Assembly: GCF_002291445.1 (NCBI RefSeq) | Contig: NZ_CP014137.1 | Span: forward strand, 4,092,001-4,156,000 | Reading direction: 5' to 3' | Source of the DNA: Brenneria goodwinii | GTDB lineage: Bacteria; Pseudomonadota; Gammaproteobacteria; Enterobacterales; Enterobacteriaceae | DNA: 64,000 nucleotides | Part shown: one piece after another, positions 16,841 to 25,308 of the stretch | Numbering within the stretch: position 1 is the first letter of the stretch | Layout of the letters: every line of letters starts with the position of its first letter | The notes under the pieces: generated by a model | Database searches by the model: none | The model's input: only the letters and a program-made list of their open reading frames with translations | What the model was told of the DNA's origin: nothing | Made by a program: the position numbers and the translations under genes

Positions 16841-17653
16841 ATGGCAGAAACGCTTATCGAACTGCGCGGCGTCGGCAAGTCATTTGATGGCAACCGGGTG
16901 CTGAAAGATATCAATCTGGCCGTCAGCGCGGGCGAGATCGTCACGCTGATTGGCCCGTCTGGCTCAGGGAAAACCACCGCCTTACGCTGCATGAACTTTC
17001 TGGAAGCCTATGACGAAGGCGAAATCTGGATTAAAGGCCAGCTATTGGGCTACAGCGGGCCGGGGCGCGAACCGCGGCATCGTGATAGCCCGGCGCTAAT
17101 TGCGGAAGTCCGCCGCCCGCTGGCCATGGTGTTTCAGCAGTTCAACCTTTGGCCGCATATGACCGTGCTGGAGAACGTAACCGCGCCGCTGGTGCTGGGG
17201 AAAAAATTATCGCGTCAGGAAGCGCGGCAACGGGCCGCCGCCGCGCTGGCGCAGGTCGGCATGAGCGAAAAAGCCGCCGCCTGGCCATCCCGGCTGTCGG
17301 GCGGGCAACAGCAGCGCGTAGGCATTGCCCGCGCGCTGGCGCTGGAGCCGGAACTGCTGTTGCTGGACGAGCCGACGTCGGCGCTCGATCCCGAACGGGT
17401 CGAAGAGGTGCTGGATGTGATCAAAGCGCTGGCGCAGAAAGGCATCACCATGGTGATGGTGACCCATGAAATGTCGTTTGCCGCCCATATTTCGTCGCGC
17501 ATCGTTTTTATGGCTGACGGCGGCGTGGTGGAAAGCGGGCCGCCCGCTGCGCTGTTCCGTAATCCGCAAACCGAACGCCTGCGGGCCTTTCTCGCGCCGT
17601 GGTTTCAGCGCCCTTTACAATTAGATGAATCAGGATGCGCCGATGGTCAGTGA
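16841..17653 (+). CDS. Amino-acid-type ABC transporter ATP-binding protein
   Basis: 270 residues. Walker A is GPSGSGKTTALR, the Q-loop stretch MVFQQFNLWPHMTVLENV is typical of the GlnQ/HisP class, the signature is LSGGQQQRVGIARAL, and Walker B is LLLDEPTSALDP. H-loop MVTHEM follows. A slightly longer insertion (about residues 62-86, GYSGPGREPRHRDSPALIAE) is as in HisP-like members. The C-terminal end overlaps the M20 hydrolase gene. Confidence 0.9.
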   Translation: MAETLIELRGVGKSFDGNRVLKDINLAVSAGEIVTLIGPSGSGKTTALRCMNFLEAYDEGEIWIKGQLLGYSGPGREPRHRDSPALIAEVRRPLAMVFQQFNLWPHMTVLENVTAPLVLGKKLSRQEARQRAAAALAQVGMSEKAAAWPSRLSGGQQQRVGIARALALEPELLLLDEPTSALDPERVEEVLDVIKALAQKGITMVMVTHEMSFAAHISSRIVFMADGGVVESGPPAALFRNPQTERLRAFLAPWFQRPLQLDESGCADGQ

Positions 17654-18899
17654 ACAAGGAAAGCGAGCCGCGAACGGCGTCAGTCAGGCGCGTTTACTCA
17701 ACAATCTGGCCGCGTTGGCCCGCTTCGGCGCGCTGCCTTCCGGCGGGGTAAATCGGCAGGCGCTCTCCGCCGACGATCTTGACGCACGCGCCTGGCTGAT
17801 CGAACTGGCGCTATCGCTGGGCTGCGAGGTGTCCACCGATGCGTGCGCCAATCTGTTTATTCGCCGCGCGGGAATGCAGGATCTGCCGCCGGTAGTTACC
17901 GGCAGTCACATTGATACCCAGCCGAGCGGCGGCAATCTGGACGGATGCTACGGCGTGATGGCGGGCATCGAGTGTCTGAGCGCGCTTAATGAAGCCGGGA
18001 TAACGACCCAAAGGCCGCTGGAAGTGGTGGTCTGGACCAACGAGGAAGGCAGCCGCTTCGCCCCCGGCGCGATGGGCTCCAGCGCCTTCGTTAATCCAGA
18101 CTGTCTGGCCGGCTATCTGGATAACCAGGATCGGGACGGCGTCACCGTCAGCGCGGCGCTGACCAACTGCCACCGCCGCTTTGCCGATCTGCCGCGCCGC
18201 GTTAAATACCCGATGGCGGCATTTATCGAGCTGCATATCGAACAGGGGCCGGTGTTGGAACAGGCCGGGCTGTCGCTGGCGACCGTACAGGGCATTCAGG
18301 GCGTCAGATGGTATCAGATCCGCTGCGTCGGCCAGAGCGCCCACGCCGGCACCACGCCGATGAACCGCCGCGCAGACGCCATGACGCTGGCGCGCCGTCT
18401 GACGGATCGCATCGAACGCGCCGTGGCCGATGTACCGGCCGACCAGTTGCGCTTAACCTTCGGCTGCTGGCGGGTGGCTCCCAACGCCATCAACACCGTG
18501 GCGGGCGAAGTCAGCTTCACCATCGATTTCCGCTCCCCCGACGACGATGCGTTAACCCGCTTTGATGCGCTGATAGCGGGGCTTGCCGCCGACAATGTGA
18601 TTGTTACCCCATCGCTGCGCCAGCCGCCGATCGCGTTCGATGCGCATCTGCTGGCGCAGCAACAGGCGTGCTGCGACGCGCTGGATATCCCGACCGCTAA
18701 ACTCGTTTCAGGCGCGTTTCACGACGCGATGTATCTGGCCCAGCACTGCCCGACCAGCATGTTTTTCGTTCCAAGCCGTAACGGCGTCAGCCATAACCCG
18801 GCTGAATATACCGATCCCCATTCGCTCTGGCTTGGCGCCAGAGCCCTCGCCTGCTGTCTGACAGAACTGGCAAACCCATTAACAGGAGTCAATTCATGA
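17643..18899 (+). CDS. M20-family Zn-dependent amidohydrolase (allantoate amidohydrolase / N-carbamoyl-amino-acid hydrolase type)
   Basis: 418 residues from the ATG at 17643, seven bases after an AGGA; another in-frame ATG at 17625 lacks a ribosome site. The dinuclear metal ligands are visible: GSHIDTQPSGGNLDG (His, Asp), TNEEGSRF (Glu pair), ELHIEQGP (His) and SHNPAEYT (His). The dimerisation lid (VRWYQIRCVGQSAHAGTTPM) carries the substrate-binding His. Such enzymes release ammonia and CO2 from N-carbamoyl groups, for example allantoate (AllC) or N-carbamoyl-L-amino acids (HyuC). In this operon it would process what the upstream importer brings in. Which of the two substrates applies cannot be decided here. 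Confidence 0.87.
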   Translation: MVSEQGKRAANGVSQARLLNNLAALARFGALPSGGVNRQALSADDLDARAWLIELALSLGCEVSTDACANLFIRRAGMQDLPPVVTGSHIDTQPSGGNLDGCYGVMAGIECLSALNEAGITTQRPLEVVVWTNEEGSRFAPGAMGSSAFVNPDCLAGYLDNQDRDGVTVSAALTNCHRRFADLPRRVKYPMAAFIELHIEQGPVLEQAGLSLATVQGIQGVRWYQIRCVGQSAHAGTTPMNRRADAMTLARRLTDRIERAVADVPADQLRLTFGCWRVAPNAINTVAGEVSFTIDFRSPDDDALTRFDALIAGLAADNVIVTPSLRQPPIAFDAHLLAQQQACCDALDIPTAKLVSGAFHDAMYLAQHCPTSMFFVPSRNGVSHNPAEYTDPHSLWLGARALACCLTELANPLTGVNS

Positions 18900-19594
18900 G
18901 CACGATCAACTACCCTGCCTGCTGTGAAAAAGATAACGGCACCGCACTCGGCACCAATGCCACCGCCACCTCGCCGATTTCCGCCGACGGCACGCCGACG
19001 CCCGGTGAACTTTACACCGTACCGGCCCGCTGCGGCCGCGCCGTGCGTCTGCAAAAGGGGCAGGTTATCCGCATTATCAACACGCCGGGAAGCCAGGTGT
19101 GCGATACCTGGCTGTTCAACAGCGACGATCTGAGCGAGTTCTCCTCCATGGAACACACGCGCGCGTTCATTGACAAAATCATCCCCCAACCGGGCGATGT
19201 CTTGGTCACCAACCATCGCCGTCCGATCGGCACGCTGCTGACCGATACTTCGCCGGGCATTCACGACACCATGATTGCCGCCTGCGATCTGTTCCGTTAC
19301 AGCAATATGGGGATCACCGAATACCACGACAGTTGCGCCGACAACATGCGCCTGGCGCTCAACGCCATCGGCCTGCGCGCCCGCGAAGTGCCGCAGCCGC
19401 TGAACCTGTGGATGAATACCCCGGTCAACCCCGATTACACCATCTCCTGGCTGCCTACCGTCAGCAAAGCGGGCGATTATGTAGAGATCCGTGCCGAATT
19501 AGATTGCATCGTGGTCATGTCCGCCTGTCCGCAGGACATCGTGCCAATCAATGGTTGTAATCCTCAGCCAATTCATTTTAGTGTAATTGACTAA
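18896..19594 (+). CDS. DUF1989 / urea carboxylase-associated family protein
   Basis: 232 residues, start overlapping the amidohydrolase stop by four bases (ATGA), with AGGAG seven bases upstream. The family pattern is clear: GRAVRLQKGQVIRIINTPGSQVCDTWLFN, then SMEHTRAF, and EYHDSCADNM. The conserved Cys and Asp/His residues are possible metal ligands. Members accompany urea carboxylase, allophanate hydrolase or amino-acid catabolic genes. Some related proteins act in aminomethyltransferase-like or guanidine/urea metabolism, and the biochemical role is not settled. No urea carboxylase or urease is in the window. It likely handles a downstream product of the amidohydrolase. Confidence 0.82.
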   Translation: MSTINYPACCEKDNGTALGTNATATSPISADGTPTPGELYTVPARCGRAVRLQKGQVIRIINTPGSQVCDTWLFNSDDLSEFSSMEHTRAFIDKIIPQPGDVLVTNHRRPIGTLLTDTSPGIHDTMIAACDLFRYSNMGITEYHDSCADNMRLALNAIGLRAREVPQPLNLWMNTPVNPDYTISWLPTVSKAGDYVEIRAELDCIVVMSACPQDIVPINGCNPQPIHFSVID

Positions 19595-19660
19595 TCAGCC
19601 ATGCTGCCCGTTGTCAGGCGGACGACGAGCAGCGCTTACTTTCACAATCGACAACTCGTT

Positions 19661-20251
19661 ATGAAAAAAAACGGCGATACCGGCAATACTGTATTATCCA
19701 ATCTGGGCATGCGGCTACGGCACGCCCGGCTGGCGCAGGAAATGACGTTAAAACAGCTGGCGAAGAAGGTGGAGTGCTCTGAAAGCCTGCTGTCTAAATT
19801 GGAAAACGAGGTGGCGACGCCGTCTCTGGCCATGCTGCACCGCCTGGCCCACTCGCTGGAAACCAATATTTCAGACCTGATGGCTGAAAACTGGGTCGCG
19901 GACTCACCGGTGCTTAAGCCGGAACAGCGGCGGCGAAAACGTTTCCTGCAACGAAATAAACAGGGCGGCATTGAACTGGAAAACCTGACGCACAACCATA
20001 AAGGCGGCTTGCTGCAGGGGAATATCCACATTATTGAGCCGGGCGTTGCCAGCGATGGCCTGATTGAACACCACGGCGAAGAGATGGGATATGTGATATC
20101 CGGCGATATCGAATTGTATCTGGGGGAGGACACCCACCGTTTAACCGCCGGAGACTCCTTCTATTTTCCCAGCCACATCCCCCACGGCTATTGCAATATT
20201 GGTAAAACGGCCGCCCACGTGCTGTGGGTCAATACCCCGGTCACCTTTTGA
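19661..20251 (+). CDS. XRE-HTH/cupin transcriptional regulator (PuuR type)
   Basis: 196 residues from the ATG at 19661; an upstream in-frame ATG at 19601 gives 20 unlikely residues, and neither has a good ribosome site. Residues 14-70 are an XRE helix-turn-helix (MTLKQLAKKVECSESLLSKLEN). The C-terminal cupin (about 120-195) holds EHHGEEMGYVISGDIELYLG and SHIPHGYCNIG, where His and Glu could bind a metal or ligand. PuuR-like proteins repress polyamine and amino-acid catabolic operons. It follows the DUF1989 gene closely and lies between the two operons that share a 13-base palindrome, so it is the best candidate to bind that site. Confidence 0.85.
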   Translation: MKKNGDTGNTVLSNLGMRLRHARLAQEMTLKQLAKKVECSESLLSKLENEVATPSLAMLHRLAHSLETNISDLMAENWVADSPVLKPEQRRRKRFLQRNKQGGIELENLTHNHKGGLLQGNIHIIEPGVASDGLIEHHGEEMGYVISGDIELYLGEDTHRLTAGDSFYFPSHIPHGYCNIGKTAAHVLWVNTPVTF

Positions 20252-20710
20252 ATCGCGTATTTTCTCCCTTCCAGCCTGGCCGATGCCATACCGCGGCCAG
20301 CGCGTAATACCGGCGCTGGTTTAGGTTTAACGGCCACGGCATACGGTATAACGCCCGCCAGGCTGCGTTTAATCCGTTCGCCGCGTCGTGTCGCATGATG
20401 AATCCTTGACCTTTTTTAGTGCGAAATCTCAACAACCTGCTCCATTTCTGCACAGCTTATTCCGGCGGCCCGCCGCATTAGGGCGACTGCGGCTCGGCGA
20501 ACGGAAAATGAACGGAAAATACGCACGGTTTTATCCGCCGCCTTTTCCGTTTCTCCACCATCACGAATCACGGCGAAGGCCCGGCCGGCGCGGCTCAAAC
20601 GCTGTTTTCCCCCTCTTCGACGCCATAGCCGAACCACGCATCCCAGCCTCTGTTTCTCCTTTCTTTAGCCACAAACAAAAAGCAGGCATGAAATTTGCTT
20701 TAATAAAAAT
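20252..20710. other. GC-rich intergenic region with hairpins, no convincing gene
   Basis: About 460 bases. CCAGCGC (20297-20303) and GCGCTGG (20313-20319) form a stem followed by TTTAGGTTT, a possible weak terminator for the first operon. Short open frames on both strands (for example 20388-20738 and 20241-20453) have no ribosome sites and no recognisable composition. A short direct repeat ACGGAAAATGA/ACGGAAAATAC lies near 20500-20522. Confidence 0.45.
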
Positions 20711-20723
20711 CAAGTTACTTGAA
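20711..20723 (+). promoter_or_regulatory. Shared palindromic operator before BMP-type ABC operon
   Basis: CAAGTTACTTGAA, identical to 14626-14638 and again ending exactly 33 bases before the start codon. A looser repeat of the same flavour (AGTTAATTTAATTGAA) follows directly at 20728-20743. The likely binder is the XRE-cupin regulator encoded at 19661-20251. Confidence 0.6.
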
Positions 20724-20756
20724 AGAAAGTTAATTTAATTGAATAGGAGAATAAAG

Positions 20757-21746
20757 ATGGCCACCTTGCTTACCCCGCGTCCCTTTACCGTACTCCATCG
20801 GATAGCGGCCGTCGCCGCGGTTTCGATAACGCTGGCTTACGCCAGCCTGGTCAACGCGCAACCGTTGAAAGTGGCCATCGTGATGGCCGGTAATATCACC
20901 GACCATTCGTTTAATCAATCCGGCTATGAAGGCGTGATGCAGGCGGGCAAAGCGCTGGACATCGAAGTCGCCTACAGCGAGAAAGTGCCCCAGCCCGATC
21001 AGGCGCAGGCCTTGTCAGACTACGCCCGCCGCGGCTACGACATCGTGATCGGTCACGGCGGCGAGTTTCAGGACGCGGTTGACCGGGTCGCCAGACGCAA
21101 TGCCAACACGCAGTTCCTGATCGTCAACGGGACGAAAAGCGGCGGTAACGTCTCCACGCTGGCGTTTGACATGAAAGATATGGGCTATGTCATCGGTTAT
21201 ATCGGCGGTAAAAGCTCGCAAACCGGCGTCGGCGGTTTTATCGGCGCGCAGAAAATCAAAGCCTACACCGACCTGAACGACGGTTTTGTCGAGGGCTTTA
21301 CCGCCGCCCGCCCGGACGGCAAGGTGTTAAGCGCCTGGACCAACGACTGGGACGATCTGGCGAAAGGCAAAGAAGCGGCGCTGAACCTGATTGACCAGCA
21401 GGCGGACGCCCTGTTCCCGACCATGGATAACGCGGTGCTTGGCAGCCTTCAGGCGATAAGAGAGAAAAATAAGCAGGGTTTCGGCATTTACTATGATGCG
21501 CTGCAGGACTGGCCGGATAATCTGCTGCAATCCGCGGTGCTGGATATGCGCGGCGCGCTGTTGGCGATTCTGACGCAGGCCCAGAAAGCGCCGCTGGCGG
21601 GCAAGACCTATGTCTACGGCTTCGAGACGCCGGCGGCGTTCCGCCTGGGCAGCTACGGCAAGGGCGTATCGGAGCAGACCAAAACCGAGGTTGCCGCGCT
21701 GATTGAGGAGATCAAGCAACGCAATGCCGCGGCGGCTCAGCCATAA
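20757..21746 (+). CDS. BMP-family ABC transporter substrate-binding protein
   Basis: 329 residues from the ATG at 20757, six bases after AGGAGA; an in-frame TTG at 20739 is rejected. A signal peptide spans about the first 35 residues (VAAVSITLAYASLVNA). The mature start PLKVAIVMAGNITDHSFNQSGYEGV is typical of Bmp/Med/PnrA lipoprotein-family purine-nucleoside binders. This one has no lipobox Cys and so is a soluble periplasmic protein. The family also contains binders of other ring compounds. It is the first gene of a complete importer. Confidence 0.86.
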   Translation: MATLLTPRPFTVLHRIAAVAAVSITLAYASLVNAQPLKVAIVMAGNITDHSFNQSGYEGVMQAGKALDIEVAYSEKVPQPDQAQALSDYARRGYDIVIGHGGEFQDAVDRVARRNANTQFLIVNGTKSGGNVSTLAFDMKDMGYVIGYIGGKSSQTGVGGFIGAQKIKAYTDLNDGFVEGFTAARPDGKVLSAWTNDWDDLAKGKEAALNLIDQQADALFPTMDNAVLGSLQAIREKNKQGFGIYYDALQDWPDNLLQSAVLDMRGALLAILTQAQKAPLAGKTYVYGFETPAAFRLGSYGKGVSEQTKTEVAALIEEIKQRNAAAAQP

Positions 21747-23266
21747 TGGATTACCTGCGCATTGACGGCCTGAGCAAACGCTTCGGCGATTTCACCGCGC
21801 TGGATACGGTTTCGCTTCACGTTGGCAAGGGCAGCATCCATGCGCTGCTGGGTGAAAACGGCGCCGGTAAAACCACGCTGATGAATATCCTGTACGGTCT
21901 GTACCAGCCCGACGGCGGGCAGATCAGCCTGGCAGGCGCCCCGCTGAGAGCCTCCTCGCCCAAGCAGGCGCTGGAAAACGGCGTCGGGATGATCCACCAG
22001 CACTTCATGCTGGTGGATAACCTGACCGTGCTGGAAAACGTGATCCTCGGCGCCTCCGGCGGGCTGCGATTGCGGCTGGCGGAACACCGCCGCAAACTTA
22101 TCGACCTGAGCGAACAGGTGGGCCTGGACATCGATCCCGATCTGCCGATATGGCAGTTACCTATCGGCATGCGCCAACGGGTCGAGATCCTCAAGGCGCT
22201 CTATCGCAACGTCGACCTGCTTATCCTCGACGAACCCAGCAGCGTTCTCGGCCCCGAAGAGATAGACGCGTTTTTGCAGATCCTGGACAGGCTGCGCGGC
22301 ATGGGAAAAACCATGCTGTTCATCACCCACAAGCTGGACGAAGTATTCCGGGTCTGCGACCGGGTGACGGTGCTGCGGCGCGGCAGAGTCGTGGGAAATG
22401 CGGAGATTGCCGAGACCACCCCGCAGGCGGTTTCCCGGCTGATGGTCGGCCGCGAGCTACCCAAGCCGCCCGCGCTGCCGCCGACGCCGCCGGGCGAGGT
22501 GGTGCTGACGGTTTCGTCGCTCTGCGCCAACAACGATCGGGGAATAGCCGCGCTGCGCGATATCTCGTTCCAGATCCGCGCGGGCGAAGTGCTGGGTATC
22601 GCCGGCGTCGACGGCAACGGCCAGTCGGAGCTGGCCGAAACCATTACCGGTCTGCGCCAGCCCACCTCCGGCGATATCAGCGTGCGCGGAGAATCGATGC
22701 TGGGCCATGACGTCGGCGCACGCCGGCAGCGTTTCAACGTGGCCTACGTCCCGGAAGATCGCCATAGCACCGGTTTGGTGCTGGATTTCTCCCTGTGGCA
22801 GAACGCCATGCTGCGCGACGCCCGGCGCGCGCCCTTTGCCCGCAACGGATTGATCGACGCCCATACGGCTCAGGAAATCACCCGTAGCTGGTGCGAAAAA
22901 TACGATATCCGCATGCATACGGTGAATCAGAAGGTGCGCTTTCTGTCCGGCGGTAATCAACAGAAGTTAATCTTTGCCCGCGAAGTGGAATGCGATCCGG
23001 CGCTGCTGGTGGTGATGCAGCCATGCAAAGGACTCGACGTCGGCGCCGTCGAAGCCGTACAGCGCGTGGTGCGCGAACAGCGTATGCAGGGCAAGGCGAT
23101 ACTGTATATCTCGACCGAACTGGATGAAATCATGGTCATTTCCGATCGTATCGGCGTAATGTGCGCCGGCCAGCTTACCGGTATGTTGACGCGCGCCGAG
23201 GCGACCACGGCACGCATCGGCGAACTGATGACCAGCGATGTGGTGGAGGGCGTCAACCATGACTAA
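21746..23266 (+). CDS. Sugar/nucleoside-type ABC transporter ATP-binding protein (double ATPase)
   Basis: 506 residues with two fused ATPase domains, as in RbsA and in the nucleoside transporters (YufO, NupA). The first has Walker A GENGAGKTT and Walker B LLILDEPSSVLG. The second has the degenerate P-loop GVDGNGQSE and signature FLSGGNQQKL, with VMQPCKGLDVG in place of the Walker B Asp-Glu pair. In the first domain the usual LSGG signature is replaced by the sequence around LPIGMRQRVEIL, a feature of this subfamily. The start shares one base with the stop of the binding-protein gene. Confidence 0.88.
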   Translation: MDYLRIDGLSKRFGDFTALDTVSLHVGKGSIHALLGENGAGKTTLMNILYGLYQPDGGQISLAGAPLRASSPKQALENGVGMIHQHFMLVDNLTVLENVILGASGGLRLRLAEHRRKLIDLSEQVGLDIDPDLPIWQLPIGMRQRVEILKALYRNVDLLILDEPSSVLGPEEIDAFLQILDRLRGMGKTMLFITHKLDEVFRVCDRVTVLRRGRVVGNAEIAETTPQAVSRLMVGRELPKPPALPPTPPGEVVLTVSSLCANNDRGIAALRDISFQIRAGEVLGIAGVDGNGQSELAETITGLRQPTSGDISVRGESMLGHDVGARRQRFNVAYVPEDRHSTGLVLDFSLWQNAMLRDARRAPFARNGLIDAHTAQEITRSWCEKYDIRMHTVNQKVRFLSGGNQQKLIFAREVECDPALLVVMQPCKGLDVGAVEAVQRVVREQRMQGKAILYISTELDEIMVISDRIGVMCAGQLTGMLTRAEATTARIGELMTSDVVEGVNHD

Positions 23267-24341
23267 TCTACGGCAGATACTCTACGGTTTACGCATGGTA
23301 CTGGCCGTGCTGGCGGCGTTTGCCGTCGGCTCGTTGCTGATTCTGGCGACCGGCCACAGCCCCATCTACGCCTATCACGCGCTGTTTCAGGGGGCGTTTT
23401 TCGACTACTACGGCCTGGCCGATACGCTGACCAAAATGAGTCCTATGCTGCTGGCCGGGCTGGCGGTCATCATTCCGATGCGTTGCGGCTTGTTGAACGT
23501 GGGCGGCGAAGGGCAGATCTATATCGGCGGGCTGGCGGCGGCGGCCGTCGCGCTTTATCTGCCGGCGGCGCCCGCCTGGCTGCATCTGCTGCTGTGCCTG
23601 CTGGCCGGCATGCTGGGCGGCGGGCTGTGGGGCGCGATCCCCGGCTACCTGCGCGCCGCCCGCGGCATCAACGAGGTGATAGTGACGCTGCTGATGAACT
23701 ATGTCGGCATCAATATCGTCAGCTATTTCGCCGGCGGCCCGATGATGCAGGCAGGCGCGCCCTACCCTTACTCTTACGAAATCAGTGAAAGCCTGTGGCT
23801 GCCGATTTTCCTGCCGCAGACCGATACGCATATCGGCGTGTTCATCGCCGTCGCGCTGAGCCTGTTGGTGTTTTGGGTTTTACGCTACACCACCGTCGGC
23901 TTTTCCATGGCGGCGGTCGGCAAAAGCCCGAAAGCGGCGCACTATGCCGGCATGTCCATCAAACGGCATTTAATCGGCAGCATGATCGCCGGCGGCGCGG
24001 TGGCCGGGCTGGCGGGGGCGATAGAGGTCGTCGGCGTCAAATACCGGCTGTATCACCTGTTCAGCCCCGGCTATGGCTATGACGGCATCGTGGTGGCGTT
24101 TATGGCCAGCCTTAATCCGCTGTTCGCCACGCTATCCGCCTTTTTCCTGTCCGGCTTAAGCACCGGGGCGCAGTATATGCAACGGGCCATCGGCCTGGAT
24201 GTCACGGCGATCGAAGCCTTGCGCGGCCTTATCGTTATCTTTGTCGCCGCCGGTCTCATCTGGAAGATCAGACAGCAAAAACCGCCTGCCGCCGTTAATC
24301 CGCCGATTCTTTCTTCCCTTTCATCCCGGAGTCAAAAGTGA
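23259..24341 (+). CDS. ABC transporter permease, nucleoside/purine type, subunit 1
   Basis: 360 residues from the ATG at 23259, eight bases after GGAGG and overlapping the ATPase gene by eight bases. Around nine or ten membrane helices. The family signature INEVIVTLLMNYVGIN lies mid-protein and NVGGEGQIYIGG before it, as in BmpC/YufP/NupB permeases. SMAAVGKSPKAAHYAGM is the ATPase-contact loop. It would pair with the following permease as the two halves of the channel. Confidence 0.87.
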   Translation: MTNLRQILYGLRMVLAVLAAFAVGSLLILATGHSPIYAYHALFQGAFFDYYGLADTLTKMSPMLLAGLAVIIPMRCGLLNVGGEGQIYIGGLAAAAVALYLPAAPAWLHLLLCLLAGMLGGGLWGAIPGYLRAARGINEVIVTLLMNYVGINIVSYFAGGPMMQAGAPYPYSYEISESLWLPIFLPQTDTHIGVFIAVALSLLVFWVLRYTTVGFSMAAVGKSPKAAHYAGMSIKRHLIGSMIAGGAVAGLAGAIEVVGVKYRLYHLFSPGYGYDGIVVAFMASLNPLFATLSAFFLSGLSTGAQYMQRAIGLDVTAIEALRGLIVIFVAAGLIWKIRQQKPPAAVNPPILSSLSSRSQK

Positions 24342-25267
24342 TGGATGCCACCTATCTCGCGATCGTCTCAACCGGGTTACGCCTGTCCGTACCGCTGATC
24401 TTCGCCGCGCTGGGCGGCATCTGGTCGGAGCGCGCCGGCGTGTTCAATCTGGCGCTGGAAGGCAGTCTGCTCAGCGGCGCTTTCGGCGCGGCGTTGGGCA
24501 GCTTCTACTTCCACAGCGCCTGGGCCGGACTGGCGGTCGGCCTGTTCGCCGCCGGGCTGACCGGCCTGCTGCTCGCGGTGATGACCGTCTGGCTGTCAAT
24601 CAATCAGATGGTGGCGGGCATCGCCATCAACATGTTCGTTATCGGCATCACCGCCTTTCTCTCGCGCATCGTGTTCAGCGGTCAGGGCGCGTCCGACAGC
24701 CTGACGGGCTTTACCGCCGTCGCCATTCCCGGACTCTCCTCGCTGCCGGTGGTGGGGAACCTGTTGTTCAATCAGGATGCGCTACTGTATCTGATGTATG
24801 CGCTGGTGCCGCTGGCCTGGTGGCTGTTATTCCATACCTCCTGGGGGCTGAATCTGCGCGCCACCGGCGAGTACCCGCGGGCGGTGGACAGCGCCGGCCT
24901 GTCGGTATTTGGTATTCGTTTTATCAGCGTGATCGGATCCGGCGCTATCGCCGGTCTGGGCGGATGCTACCTGGTGCTATCGCAGGTGTTTATGTTTACG
25001 GAACACATGAGCGCCGGCAAAGGCTTTATCGCACTGGCCGCGCTGATACTGGGCCGCTGGCACCCGATCGGCGCCGTGGCGGCCTGCTTGTTGTTCGGGC
25101 TGGCGGATGCGCTCCAACTGCGGCTGCAATTCAGCCATCCTGACGTACCCTATCAACTGTTCGTCGTTCTGCCCTATGTCGCGTCGATCGGTGCGCTGAT
25201 TATCTTTGCCGGGAAAATCAAGCCGCCCGCCGCCGCCGGAGAACATTACCAGCGCGGGGGAAAATAA
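24341..25267 (+). CDS. ABC transporter permease, nucleoside/purine type, subunit 2
   Basis: 308 residues from the ATG at 24341, which shares a base with the previous stop; a GTG one codon earlier has better spacing from GGAG and is possible. FAALGGIWSERAGVFNLALEGSLL and SINQMVAGIAINMFVIGITAFL are signatures of the YufQ/NupC-like permease class. The contact loop LRATGEYPRAVDSAGLSVFGIR is present. It completes the importer and is followed after 41 bases by the deacetylase-like gene. Confidence 0.87.
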   Translation: MDATYLAIVSTGLRLSVPLIFAALGGIWSERAGVFNLALEGSLLSGAFGAALGSFYFHSAWAGLAVGLFAAGLTGLLLAVMTVWLSINQMVAGIAINMFVIGITAFLSRIVFSGQGASDSLTGFTAVAIPGLSSLPVVGNLLFNQDALLYLMYALVPLAWWLLFHTSWGLNLRATGEYPRAVDSAGLSVFGIRFISVIGSGAIAGLGGCYLVLSQVFMFTEHMSAGKGFIALAALILGRWHPIGAVAACLLFGLADALQLRLQFSHPDVPYQLFVVLPYVASIGALIIFAGKIKPPAAAGEHYQRGGK

Positions 25268-25308
25268 CGCTCGCGCCCTTTTTTTTCACTTTATCGCCAG
25301 GCAATGCT

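Noticed and set aside
20241..20738. Small open frames in the gap between the two catabolic operons
   Set aside because: No ribosome sites, no recognisable protein pattern, and overlap on opposite strands.
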